This document shows, piece by piece, positions 21,141-32,469 of a DNA stretch of 64,000 nucleotides. The notes below the pieces were generated by a model that worked only from the letters and a program-made list of their open reading frames with translations, searched no databases and was not told the DNA's origin. Position 1 is the first letter of the stretch. Each line of letters starts with the position of its first letter. Source of the DNA: Anniella stebbinsi (lineage: Eukaryota > Chordata > Lepidosauria > Squamata > Anniellidae); contig JARDYH010000003.1 in the NCBI GenBank assembly GCA_029215795.1, positions 99,356,609-99,420,608 of the forward strand, written 5' to 3'. Made by a program: the position numbers and the translations under genes.

Positions 21141-22785
21141 GTTAATGTCTCCCAAAGTTTTTACTAGAGTTTGCCAGACCTCCTCCTGCACAGACGTGAA
21201 TTGTTTACACCACAGCCTCTTTACCCCACCATGAAGGCCAATTCTTATGTTGCCACCATGTGTATGCATATAATCCATTGCTCACTTTGGTAACATTTCA
21301 AATAAGATGAAATGGGTGAGGTCAGAAATGTGGGTACTTTCCGCAGCTCCTATGATGTGGCAATGCTGGAAAGGGAAATAACCATGTTATTGTCCCTGTC
21401 TACATGATGTGTTCCCTTCAACCATTAGCAAAGGATGTTGTGGAAGTCATGCCACAGCATATTCATTATTGCCATGAGAGTGGGGCCATCTTGACGATGG
21501 TGCATTTGCACCACAAGCTGTCAAACCCCCGTGTTTGCGCTCCTTCGCATTGTCCCCACTGAGCTGCAGCTGTCTGCAGAGAGTAAGGTAAGGGCAGAGG
21601 GGGCAGGGAGGGACACGCCAAGGTCAGCAGCACCCATCTGGTGATGCAGCAGGGTGGGTCCTCACTTCCAGGTCCCCCTCCACCTTTACCTTGCTCTCTG
21701 TGGATGGCTGCAGCTCTCCCCGGAAGGATGCAGCTCTCTGGAAGACGCAGGGATGCAAGGAGGCACCCCAGCAGCCATTCAACTCACTGGCCCACCCCCT
21801 CCTCCCTGTCCAGCCAATTGGGGGTTGCCATCAGCTGGGGCATGCCTCCACTGCAGCTTCAGAGCAAGACAACAGATAGCAGATGCTGTCTTCGCCTCTC
21901 TCCAAGTGAAAGGAGTCAGGGTAAGTGACCGACTTTTTCAAAGCAGAGCTTCCAGGGAATGCCCTAGGGTGGCTCCACAATGGCTGCTGCATCATGTAAA
22001 TGACCTGCCGCCAGTACAGATCCACCCCGGGGCTTTCCCCTTGTCAAGATGTGCCCCGAGTTAATGTATGAATTCAGCTGTTCACTTGTTGTAAAATAGG
22101 TGCTTCCATCTAGCATAGGTTACGATATGTTTTCCTCTCTCCACATCCAAATGTCAAAAAGGTTTCCTCAATGTGTCAAGTTTAATGAGAAGGCTACACA
22201 ATAAGAGTAATAAAGTTAGTCCACAAAACGTATTAGCTTCAATGTTTTGTAGCAAGACAGACATGACTCTGGCTTCCAAAATGTTAACAAAACAGCAAAA
22301 CAGGCAAAGAGGAAGAAAGAGAAATAGGAGTCCAACAGTGCACATCGTAATGACACCGGAGTTACTGCTTCTTTAACAAGCTCCTACTACAGTGCTATTA
22401 TCATTCAGAGCGCCTTATCACTCCATGCACAAATATTATGACTAGCTGAACATCTACAGTAATCACTACTGTAACTGCATACATATATTTGTATTTAATA
22501 TTGCAGGCTGTTGCTGTCACCAAGCTATAAAAACCAAACTGGCATTAACATCCATGCTGAAGATTTGCATAATGCTGACAAGGAGGAAGCCTGGCACGTT
22601 GCTTTAGCCTGCAAAATGCAAGCCGCTTCTTCTTGCAGCACATAACAAATGTTTGACCAAGCTCAGAAGCATCTCTTCAGAGACCAACTTGTCTACATAT
22701 TGTGGAAGTGGTTGCCCTGAAACAAAATGCCTTGCAACGCAGAGGGTGTGTGTTCAAATGAGTTCCACCACACTTTAGAACAGCT
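21141..22785. other. Unassigned sequence with a GC-richer middle
   Basis: About 21480-22060 is richer in GC than its surroundings and has several overlapping open frames (for example 136 residues from 21654). None shows a domain or start context that I trust. The rest is AT-rich and unremarkable. Confidence 0.4.
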
Positions 22786-22877
22786 GTCCCTAACCTGGTA
22801 CTCTCCAGATGTTTTGGACAACAACTCCCAGCATTCCTGACTGTGCTGGCAAGACACCAGATTGGAGAAGGCTGCTT
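22786..22877. repeat. Hairpin MITE, TTGTAGTCCAACA family, copy 2
   Basis: It reads CCCTAACCTGGTACTCTCCA, GATGTTTTGGACAACAACTC and CCAGCATTCCTGACTGTGCT, closing with CACCAGATTGGAGAAGGCT. Left and right ends are complementary (CCTAACCTGGT / ACCAGATTGGAG), but the right arm is short. Confidence 0.6.
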
Positions 22878-24259
22878 TGGCATGTCTGTTCAGAGGGTGA
22901 TGAACCCCACACACACTGAGCAATTATGCTCACCAGCCATATCCCTGCTAGCCCTGCCCTCCAACATTAGTGGGAAAGGAGGCCTACATACACGCAAATG
23001 AAAGCTTGTAGGGCTTACTGAGGTACTTACCTGATCAGCCCTTTTGGCATCATTCCTAGTACCATTTTGCACTTTCTGCAAAGGAGGTGGTAGGTTGAGG
23101 TGAAAGAATTCTGGCCTGTACCATTTCAGAGTGCAACCCTAATGGCAACACTGGGGAGAAAGGAGCAGAAAGCATAGCCAGAGAGAGCACTGAGTGGAGG
23201 CAGAGAAGATTAAAAGCCAATGGACCCTTCCAACGCTGGTGATGAAAAATTAAAGTCAACATTATCTTTCCAGGCCAGGGAACTTCAGTATCTGTCCCAA
23301 CACATCAGATACTTGCAGCCACTTCTTATATTAAAGAGTTGTACCTCTCTTCAATGGTACATGAAAACATATAATATGTAAGGCTGTTATCTGATTAAAG
23401 CAATTCAAGACTCAGATCGTATGAGTGTTAGGGCATCATCCTACTGGCATGGGTGGCATCTAGACCTCGGGTAAGGTAGCCACCACTGATTTTTCCAAAG
23501 GCGGCAGAGAAGGGGGGGGAATCCATTCTTGGATCTCTTCCTCTAGAGACAGATTTGTCTTTGGCCACAGAGGAGACGTTCCCCATCATCCTACGGTGCC
23601 CCAGACAATAAAGCAATTAAATCTGGCATATTAGGAACAATAGCAGCCATTCTTCCAAAAAGCATATTTTATTCTTTGATAAATTTTGTTTTTTAAAAAA
23701 ATTGGGTTGGTGGCTAGGCCAATCCTTTGATGCATGATAGTTTATCCTGTTTTTTAAAGCCATCAGATTGAGAATTATTTTGACATTGTTTTTTGGTTTC
23801 TGGTAATTGAAAGTTGTGTTGTATTGTTTATCATTTCCTGATTACAAGCTACTTGGAGATAGCTTTTTGGGTCAAAAAGGCAACATAAATATCTCAACAA
23901 CACCAACAACACTCATCTCTGTTGCAGTATTTATCATCTTAGAAGAACATGCATTGACTTAGAACATCACCTTAGAACAGGCATTTTCCATTCTCTCAAA
24001 TACAAGAAGAAATGTCCAGTTTTAAGATGACACTTGCCACCTGCAGTTTTTATAATCACATGTTTTAGGCACCTTATGTTTTTGGGGTTCAAAACTGCAG
24101 GCCAATTTATTAGAGGCACCTGCTAACATGATCAAACGTTTTAATCAGTTAATGTACCTGATCAATCCATTGTACATTTCAACCCTCATAATGTGGCACC
24201 TTTGGCTCTCTGTCAGTCATGAAAGCTATTTTCAGATCCTTAGTAAACCTGTCATAAAC
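22878..24259. other. Unassigned sequence with a possible LINE tail
   Basis: No gene is seen. Around 23740-23890, TTGTTTATCATTTCC, then ACAAGCTACTTGGAGATAGC and GGCAACATAAATATC resemble the 3' UTR of a CR1- or L2-like element, weakly. Confidence 0.3.
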
Positions 24260-24690
24260 TAGGGATGGATGAATCTGTCATTTTCAGATTCCCTCAACAT
24301 CTCATTTTCTCCCCAACTTTAAGTTCATTTCACACCAGTTTGCAATTCTTATTTTTTAAATCAGCATTAAAATGTGAATGCATTTTCAAATGCACTTCTA
24401 ATATACACTGTTTTGTGCACAATTGTGTCTAATGGATACATGTTTTTCAAGCTCTTTAATATAATGTATTTGTGTATATTATTTTCACTGATATACACAT
24501 TTCTGTGTGCCGTTTCCCCTAATATATGCATTTTTGTATGCATTTTTTTAATTAGAGAGCTGCATCAAAAACATTTGGGAAAGTGTGAACATCAAAGTAT
24601 AATTGCATTTTGATTCATGTACTGATTTAAATTAAGTAAGTTTGCATGAAAATGCATTAAAATGTAAACCAAACAAATTTCTTCCCTGCT
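24260..24690. mobile_element. AT-rich ATACACATTTTTGTA family, copy 3
   Basis: It starts TAGGGATGGATGAATCTGTC and ends AACCAAACAAATTTCTTCCC, with reiterated CTAATATATGCATTTTTGTA words in the middle. Same order of motifs as the copy at 15179. Confidence 0.6.
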
Positions 24691-25449
24691 TTTCCATGAG
24701 CTTTGGGCCTACTTGACCTGTTCTCTGTTTAATTATGACTAAAAGAGGCAGATGTTTTTTTCCCCTCCAAATCTGAACTTTAAGATCTTTAGAGGAGGCC
24801 ACATAATATCTTGAAATCAGTCCTTCTCAAAAATGGTGCCCACCTCTGGAACACGTCCTGGGTAGTTCAGGAGGCAGAAAACCTGGTATCTGCAAACTCA
24901 GGGTGATAGTATATTGGGGTTAACAGCGAGAGTCCTGGTGACAATGACCCCCTCCTTATTTTCCAAACTTTCCAAGTAGTCAATGTGAATGGATTCTGCA
25001 TCTGCTCATCCTGTCTATACCTACATTTCCAGAGTAACTTTGAGCAGCCAGAAGTTCCCTCGCTCCCAAAACCTTCTATTTTCACCCACTGTTTTGGCCT
25101 TTCTTTGTATTGCAACTGACCATGGTCTTGTTTACATGGCTAATGAACCAGAGATATAAATAATGACACATTTTTAGATTAGTTTCTCATTGCTAAACCA
25201 GAAGTTGAAATAGGCTAAGATGTGCTAGTGACTGCAACAAGAGTTTTAGTCCCTTTTGTTCCATGGCTGATGTTTGCAGGGTAATAGTATTTTATACTAT
25301 TTGTGAATGCTAGTTTGTTGTACTAGATTTTCTGCACTTCTCAACTGCTTCATTTGTTCAGTGGTAGCAATATGCTGAATCTGTGAGTATGGATATGAGA
25401 AAGGTGATGGGGAAAGAGTGTTAAATGTTAGGAAAGGTAAGACTATGGT
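24691..25449. other. Unassigned sequence
   Basis: Nothing recognisable. TGCCCACCTCTGGAAC near 24838 is too short to assign. Confidence 0.35.
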
Positions 25450-25755
25450 CATCCAGTGAAGGATTTGCAGTCAGAAAAGATATTTGAGGGAAGGGGAGAC
25501 TGTACCACACAGCGTATAGCAAAAGCTTCAAAGTACAGCAAAAGCTACAAAAATAGGAGTGAGTTAAGTTAATTTCAGATACAGTTAATGTCTCACTTGT
25601 CCTTTATTTCAGTGATTTTAACATTAAGATGTTACGTAGAACAGTTTGTCTTAATTGTGTGCTGTGAAATCAGACATGTGACCAAGGGGGCTGGGTATGC
25701 CCCCTTAGAGCGGCCATTTTGTCCTCCTTTTTGGCTTCTAAAATATGGTCACCCT
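25450..25755. mobile_element. GACC-B family end fragment
   Basis: TCAGAAAAGATATTTGAGGG, GTGAGTTAAGTTAATTTCAG, TGTCTCACTTGT and GACATGTGACCAAGGGGG, ending TAAAATATGGTCACCCTA, match in reverse the left 330 bp of the element at 60890-62228 and the right end of the one at 15863-18789. The other end is missing. It runs directly into a left-truncated four-armed element. Confidence 0.65.
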
Positions 25756-25756
25756 A

Positions 25757-26031
25757 AATTGTAGAGAAAAGGGAATTTCAGCCAGTGTCATTTGTATGCA
25801 ATTAATTCCTTGTGAAATTCCCTCTTCATCACAGCAGTTAAAGTTGCAGGGGCCCTGCCTTCTTTTGTATCTGGTCACTCTAGTATAGTGTCTGCAACTT
25901 TAACATTTGTGATGAAGAGGGAATATCATCAGGAACTAATTGCATACAAATGACACTGGCTGAAATTCCCTTTTCTCTACAACTGTTAAAGTTACATGAG
26001 CCTTGTCCTCCTTTTCATATGGTCAGCCTAC
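25757..26031. mobile_element. Four-armed palindromic GACC element, copy 4, left-truncated
   Basis: It lacks the first arm's TAGG-TGACCATATG end and begins at TTGTAGAGAAAAGGGAATTT. The remaining arms match the copies at 4728 and 9682, ending CATATGGTCAGCCTA. It abuts the GACC-B fragment, so the pair looks like a fusion of two related elements. Confidence 0.7.
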
Positions 26032-27469
26032 CAAAAGGTGCCAGAGTGGTCACTGTCCCTAGTCTCCTAATTCTAAAAATGAATAAAACATCTCTTATCA
26101 CTATATATATTGCAGCTAGATAGCTTCTAACACAATAGATCTGCACTTCTTTGTTCTCCAACTTGCCCTAGAAACTTAAACGACTTACCCCACAACTAAT
26201 ACTATCCCTTTAACCCCCTCTTGCTCTCAATTCCCCACACCCAAAAGCTTTCCCTTCCCCACAATACACATGTACCTTATAACATAATGAAAGTTGCAGA
26301 GCAAGAAAAATCCCTTCACTTTCTAGGATTTCAGACAGGGGTCCTTCCCAGACAACATGGCCGCCCCAGGGGGGTGTCCCTACCAACACGTCCGTTCTAC
26401 ATAACACCTTCATATTAAACCTGTTCTACAATACCACAAGGCACATATATCCCTGCCCTGCATGCGGCCTGGCCCTCTGGAGCTTGTAGTAGTGTAAGCT
26501 GGGGGGGGGACCTCCTCATTGGAGTGCTCCCTCAAAATTGTAGGCCCGGAGCCAACTGCCCTCTCTTTGCACGGCCCTGTTCCAAATAGTTAGTGTTCCA
26601 ACCATGTGGTTATTGTGCATTAGTAATTTGGATACTTTGTGACAACTAAGCAAAATATGTATGTCCAAACTATACCTTTTGAAGAAAGCTCCAAACGTGC
26701 CTGGCTTGTATAATACAGGCATTCAACATATTTCTCCCCAGACAGTTCAAACAGCAGACAGGTCTATATTAATACATATCTATTCGGCTTATTCTAAATG
26801 GCTTATAATAAGATTATTGTTCACAAGCCAAATTTAGGACAGACAAAATCATTTTATTCTTGAAGAACAGCATAAATTCCAAATATTTTCCCTTCTCAAA
26901 CCCTAATGGGTTTATAGTTTGGAGTGCAAACAAGAAGGGATTCACCCTTTCAATATGTGAGACTATGAATGTGACATGAGATAGTATCCAGGGTTTAATA
27001 TATCGGGACGAGACAAAGCCATCAAAAGACTTACTCTACAGCCAGCCCAGTTATTTCTAAAGTAATGAATAGGTTGTTTTTTTAATTGTTAATATTGTGG
27101 TCTGCAATATGAGGTGTGACTTTTGATAGGACAGTTTATCACTAACACCAGCATTTCATGTGCTATTAACCAACAGCACTCCCAGTGTTCTGAGACCTAT
27201 GTCTGACAAATCACTGGAGCTGTGTTATCCAGGTGATTTTGGACAGGGCAGTAAATGACCATTGCTGCTGAGCAGTGACCAAGTGAGAAGGAGCCCCCTT
27301 CTCATTGGCAGTGTTGCTGAAAGGTAGCTTGGACAGCACCATGTGGACATGACACTCATGAATGGCCAGAAATGCATTGCCAGAATGAATGAACAACCCA
27401 GAAATGTTACAGGCCATGTCATGCACTTCTGACCATTTTCCAGCAGCACATTTGCTGCACTCCCAAAAT
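26032..27469. other. Unassigned sequence with a GACC-B-like scrap
   Basis: CCAGGGGGGTGTCCCTACCA and TTCTACATAACACCTTCATA at about 26365-26415 resemble internal sequence of the GACC-B element at 60945-61085. The remainder has no recognisable repeat or gene. Confidence 0.35.
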
Positions 27470-27830
27470 GGCTGCTGATAAGAACACGGGATTTATTGCC
27501 TTTCACTTAGGATGCCTCTACAAGAGCTATTTAAAGCTCTTTCAAGGCACATTAAATTTTTTACCTCTACAAGAGAGGAGCGCAAATCGGGGGTTGAGGC
27601 ACGTTTTCTCTCTGATTATGCGCATTATCGAATGTGTGTTAAATAGCGAGTTTTTTTCCTCCATGGCCGTTAAAGCGCATTTTGACCATGTAAACAAGCG
27701 ATTCTTCGCATTTCAGCCACTTTAAAGTGAGTTTCATTCTGCCGGTTATGTGCTTCACCGCATGTTGTTTATAGGATTTCGGCATAAATGCAATTGCGAG
27801 AAGATGCGCATAATCGGAGAACCAGGCACC
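27470..27830. repeat. Unclassified block rich in GCGCAT / CGCATT words
   Basis: The block contains ATTATGCGCATTATCGAATG, TTAAAGCGCATTTTGACCAT, ATTCTTCGCATTTCAGCC and GAAGATGCGCATAATCGG. CpG is much denser than in the neighbours. The words recur in both orientations, which suggests a fold-back DNA element, but I could not define its ends. No coding potential is seen. Confidence 0.3.
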
Positions 27831-28938
27831 AAACTGAATTCTTCTAGAGGGAACCTTGACTTCACTAGCCCACTGGTTTTGCTTCTATAGTTTCTTTGGA
27901 GAGACGTTAGTTTTGCCTTTAAAAACGTATTCAAGTGCTCTTGCTGGTGGAAAGGTGGGGTGGGGGAAGGAGGTGATTTTCATTGATGCCCCTTCCTCCA
28001 GTGCCCCCTCCTCCAGTGCCCCCTCCTCCACTGTTCCAGAGGTTCTCCCAACCCAGAGCAGATCTTCAGGAGGTATCGGCGGCGGGCAGGAATCATTTCC
28101 TTCCCCATTCCACCAGCAAAAATGCTCTGTTGGATCAGAAGCCTTCCACTAACAGAAATAAATACTGGCCCTTGCCCAGGGTGCAACAGCTGAAAACATT
28201 TTCAGCAATGAGTCATGTGGCAGGGGGTGGGTTGTCTTTGGTGCAAGAATAGGATCCCTCTTCTCAGTGGTGGTTTCAGCTGTCCATCTCTCTCTTCCTC
28301 CAATCTGATTCGTAGCAAACTTTGCTGGCTCCTAAGCTTTGCACAAACATTTGTGCTACTGGAGTGACTGCAACAACTGCACAAGAATATTTCTTCACCT
28401 GTGAAATGCTGGGGAGTACAACACTTAGAATGTTTGCATCTTGAGAAGCCATAAAATTAAATGAGACCTTTTCTTTCCCATTTTCATCTGCTTTTTTGTG
28501 TGTGTGTCCTAAAATGGCCTTGGCTTAATATTGAGCCCTGATCATGTTTTTTGCACTGTTAGGCTTGGAGTTGCTAGTATATTCTGATGGGTCATTTTGC
28601 CAATGTGGGTAATTATTTTCTACTACCCCTCACTCTAAGGTCTTACTTTAGCTAATCCTACCCCCTGGATGTATTCCTACTACTGACTCAAGATATACCT
28701 AAAGTGTTTTATTTGGGGTCAAGTACTGAATAGACATGGGAAATTGATTCCCCTTTCACTCCAGGGATCTAAAGCCCCCACCCCAACTCAAGCAACTGAC
28801 TGAAGTTAATAAAAAAAGGCTCCAGCTGACTTTCAATTCTGCAGTCTTCATATCAGAACAAGGGTTGTCAGGTTTATCAGCAGCAGCAGAATCATCCAGA
28901 TGAGCAGAAGGATTTGGAGGACGATCCCTCAGAGTTCC
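27831..28938. other. Unassigned sequence
   Basis: A short reiteration of CCCCCTCCTCCAGTG occurs at 27990-28030. No gene or known repeat is seen. Confidence 0.4.
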
Positions 28939-29259
28939 TAGGGTGACTATATGGAAAGGAGGACAGGGCTCCTGTATTTTTAACAGCTGCATAGAAAAGG
29001 GAATTTCAGCAGATGTCATTTGTATGTATGCAGCACCTGGTGAAATTCCCTTTTCATCACAACAGTTAAAGCTGTAGGTGCCCTGCCCTCTTTTGTATCT
29101 GGTCATCCTAGGCAGGGCTCCTGCAGCTTTAACTGCTGTGATGAAGAGGGAATTTCACCAGATGCTGCATATATACAAATGATACCTGCTGAAATTCCCT
29201 TTTCTATGCAACTTTTAAAGATACAGAAGCCCTGTCCTCCTTTTCATATGGTCACCCTA
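28939..29259. mobile_element. Four-armed palindromic GACC element, copy 5
   Basis: The ends are TAGGGTGACTATATGGAAAG and CTTTTCATATGGTCACCCTA; full four-arm layout. It belongs to a slightly different subfamily (GCAGATGTCATTTGTATG, CAGCACCTGGTGAAATTCCC) shared with the copies at 30558 and 58651. No target duplication is visible. Confidence 0.75.
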
Positions 29260-29267
29260 TCAAGACT

Positions 29268-29394
29268 CACAGAAAGGAACAATAGTTGCGCATTTGCAGG
29301 TCCATACTGATTGTGCTTTCAGATCCACACTTGCCACCCAAGAAGAGATATCTTCTAATGACAAATTAGAATTGTATATCTGAATGTACCTATT
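29268..29394 (+). repeat. Dispersed duplicate, copy 1 of a pair
   Basis: From CACAGAAAGGAACAATAGTTGC to ATCTGAATGTACC this matches 30156-30283 with scattered differences, in the same orientation, about 890 bp apart. Confidence 0.7.
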
Positions 29395-30155
29395 AAGTCA
29401 CTTCTTTCCCCCAGGGGCTAACCATATATTACATGCAAATACATGCAATGAACCTCTGGTGGCCATTTTTTAAAAAGGAACGACAGATTCAGGCAGGGGC
29501 AGTTTTGAGCAGAGAAGTGGCACAGGGACTGGGTGCTTAATTCCCTTCCCGTCTGTCATTTTCCATTAGCTTTTGACACGGTTGGAACCCCTGTGAGAGA
29601 AAATTGCTGAGAGGAATTACAGCAGAAAAATAGTAGATGGGGAAAAGGTTAAGCATTCCTTCCCCCTGCCATTTCTGTCCTCAAAATGTCCTACTGATGA
29701 AACCACTTTATTACCTTCAAGTTATCCCCAGAATTGCAGTACCTGAGTAAGCAAATAACAATGGAAGAAGCTCTTGCTACATAGGAATCTAAGATACATT
29801 ACAAAGGTAAAGCATCCTGTTATTTGAATACCATGCTTCAGAAAAACATCTGTCAAATGATATTGTGGTCTGAAGTAATCAGTGCAACTAATTATCACTA
29901 ATTGTAATACAGTTTCTGTCTTGCTGCTAATACATTTAGACTTGCTAATCAGATCAAACCATCTCACCTTGCCATTCTGCTTTCAAATAAACTTTTCAGC
30001 AAAGCTTAAAACACACACACACACCTCATTTTTTATCATTGAAGTCTGGAAGAGGTCAGAGTCTCCTTTTATTTCGCAGAGTAAAAGAAGTTGCACAAAG
30101 TGACATTGGAGGTCTTCTTTAGTTCCCGAATGTTTTAATGTAAGGAACAAAGCAA
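29395..30155. other. Unassigned sequence between the duplicate pair
   Basis: A short AC run lies at 30011-30022. Otherwise nothing recognisable. Confidence 0.4.
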
Positions 30156-30283
30156 ACACAGAAAGGAACAAAAGTTGCGCATTTTCGGGTCCATAGTGAT
30201 TGAGCCTTCAGATCCACACATGCCAGCCAAGAAGAGATGTCTTCCAATCACAAATTAGAATTGTGTGTCTGAATATACAAACT
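30156..30283 (+). repeat. Dispersed duplicate, copy 2 of a pair
   Basis: CACAGAAAGGAACAAAAGTT, GCGCATTTTCGGGTCCATAG and AAGAAGAGATGTCTTCCAAT match 29268-29394. Confidence 0.7.
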
Positions 30284-30299
30284 AGTACTAAACATTTCT

Positions 30300-30520
30300 T
30301 TAGTCCCAATATTATGAATAGCGTGAAGGAATTTTTCTCCATCTCTTATAAAATGGGAGCTAGGAATACCCAACGAAACAGATTGGGAGGTAGGCTTAGG
30401 GTAGAAAAAGGAAGTATTTCTGTACACAATGCATGATTAACATATGGAATTTGTTGCCACCATATGTGGTGATGCCTGCTAACTGGATGGACTACCTATT
30501 TTGGACACAATACTAATTCG
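30300..30520 (+). pseudogene. CR1-like LINE fragment
   Basis: The frame reads KMGARNTQRNRLGGRLRVEK followed by a TGTACACAATGCATGATTAA stretch and TTTGTTGCCACCATATGTGG. This wording corresponds to the C-terminal end of a CR1-like ORF2 (RLGGRLR.EKRKYFFTQ..MN.WN in family terms). It is short and broken. Confidence 0.55.
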
Positions 30521-30557
30521 TAAGTTATTATGAGGTAAACCAATATGACGTTTCAAC

Positions 30558-30658
30558 TAGGGTGACCATATGGAAAGGAGGTCAGGGCTCCTGTATCTTT
30601 AACAGTTGTGATAAAGAAGGAATTTCAGCAGATGTCATTTGTATGCATGCAGCAACTA
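30558..30658. mobile_element. Four-armed palindromic GACC element, copy 6, partial
   Basis: It has the left end TAGGGTGACCATATGGAAAG and the first arm only, breaking off after TGTATGCATGCAGCAAC. AGTTGTGATAAAGAAGGAAT shows that an internal part has been lost. Confidence 0.65.
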
Positions 30659-30774
30659 CCCGGCCAATATGAAAATTCCAAAACCATTATGATTTAAGGG
30701 TATACATCATCCTCCCAGTTTCATAAATGTACGTGTCTATTTTCAGATTTTTCTAGCAAATGGTATCTTTCTTT

Positions 30775-30995
30775 AGCTGATGCAGTGTAGCATGGTAGCT
30801 AAGCATATGAGGCAGATAGGACCCTGTTCTAATGTTGACTTAACTGTCTCCCCACAACACACAACTGTCTCCCCACAACACACAAAACTCTCTCTCTCCC
30901 CACCCCTATAATGTGGGGATAATAATGGTGACTTACTGCAAAAATTATTGAGACAATATAGATAAAGTGCTTTGACTAAATAATTTAGGACCCTA
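30775..30995 (+). repeat. MIR-like SINE
   Basis: AGCATGGTAGCTAAG near the start, AATGTGGGGATAATAATGGT and GATAAAGTGCTTTGACTAAA at the end correspond in order to the tRNA-like head, CCCATCTGTAAAATGGGGATAA-like middle and AAAGTGCTTTG tail of MIR-type CORE-SINEs. A duplicated ACTGTCTCCCCACAACACAC lies inside (30845-30885). Confidence 0.6.
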
Positions 30996-31850
30996 CAAAA
31001 GTGCTAATTATGTGTACTAAATCTCAGATTTCTAGTTTATGGAGAAGGACCCTAACAATTTTGAGACCCTTGTGAGTAAAGCAGGGAGGCCCAAGACACA
31101 CACATGCTTTGAACCTCTCTATATCAATATCTAATCTTCTCCCCAATATGCAAGTTTTGTATGTGCAACGGAATACTGTTTATGGGGAAGAATTCAAGCA
31201 TGCAATTTCTCTACAGTGGTTTAAGGCAGAAGAACCCAGGACAATTTTACCGACTCATCTTCCTTTCATGAACAGTAAGCCACAGGTACCTCACCCCACC
31301 CCCTCACCAAACCTGTCAGACACTCAATGTTATGTTGTATGTGAATTTTCTCACTGGATACCTGTCAAGAGAAAGATCTAACACCTAGAACTATCATGTG
31401 GAATTATCTCTCAGTGCAAGTCTATGGGACATTGTAATTTAATGTGTTGATGGATTATTCTGATCCCTACATACATGACCGTATTTATTTGTGGAGAAGA
31501 GGCAAAGGATTATGTTTTCAGCTTCAATGTTTCATAACATTTCTTAGGCAATAATCCACGTTACTATTGAACTTTCTGTTACCATTACAGATTGTAAATG
31601 CCTTTTACTCCAATGGAGTGTTACAGGAACATGAAGTGTGAAAGGATGCACCCAAATGGAAACACCTTATGTAAAACATTAAAGGGGCCAGTGGGGAGCA
31701 TCGCGCATGTCAGTGAAGCAGAAGTCATGCTGCACATATTTTTCATCTGTAGCAATTTACAGACACACAGCATTGCTTCACACATCACAATGTGCATTGT
31801 CACACAACTGTGGAGCTGTAGAGAACTTCCCGGCGTTTCATGGATGCTTG
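30996..31850. other. Unassigned sequence
   Basis: A 90-residue frame at 31109-31381 shows no domain. Nothing else is recognised. Confidence 0.4.
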
Positions 31851-32125
31851 TTTATTTACTTACATAATTATTTATACCCCCATTTTGTCGCCTTTATAGC
31901 CCAAGCTGTGCACATTAAAAACACATATTAAAATGTCAGAAAACAACACCACAACACAAGAATAATATAAATCAGCAGTGTGTCTATCAAACATCAATAA
32001 ATGCATGAGAGAAAAGAACTGATTGGAGCTTGCTGTGGAAGGGACTGCCTGAAGTTCTCTAAAACAGGAGTTCCAGAGGATGGGTGCCACCACAGAAAAG
32101 GTTCTGTCTTTCACTAACTGAGGCA
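31851..32125 (-). pseudogene. L2-like LINE 3' fragment
   Basis: On the minus strand the frame reads VKDRTFSVVAPILWNSCFRE, an L2-like C-terminus (RAFSVVAP.LWN.LP in family terms). The + strand left border has TTTATTTACTTACATAATTA, the complement of a TAAA-type tail. It is short and diverged. Confidence 0.6.
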
Positions 32126-32407
32126 TATGACCCACTTTTGTAATGTGTTTCTGTTGCATGACAAACAGCTGCACACTGAGCCATGTGAATAAGAACAATA
32201 CAATTTATAAGCATTTCGATATTTCTAAAACAATGTTTCAAATACATCTGAGAAAGTATCTTTGCCATAAATAGAAAGACAACCTGCTAACTGAATTACA
32301 GCAGTCATTTCTGTAAATTTTGTAAAACCAATTGATTACCCATGAACACAGTTTGAGGAGGGAAATAAAATCAAATGAAAGGTTTAACTAAACTTTCACT
32401 GGGTTAC

Positions 32408-32466
32408 TTTTAACTGTAAGTGTCTCGTAATCCCTTCATGATTTGTTTACAGGCTGTATATTACTT
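32408..32466 (+). repeat. Direct repeat, left of a non-LTR element
   Basis: TTTAACTGTAAGTGTCTCGT, AATCCCTTCATGATTTG and TTTACAGGCTGTATATTAC recur at 33840-33898 with a handful of differences. Confidence 0.6.
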
Positions 32467-32469
32467 AAC

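Noticed and set aside
21641..22064. Three overlapping + strand frames up to 136 residues in a GC-richer patch
   Set aside because: Length is explained by base composition. There is no recognisable domain, splice structure or CpG-island promoter strong enough to support a gene.
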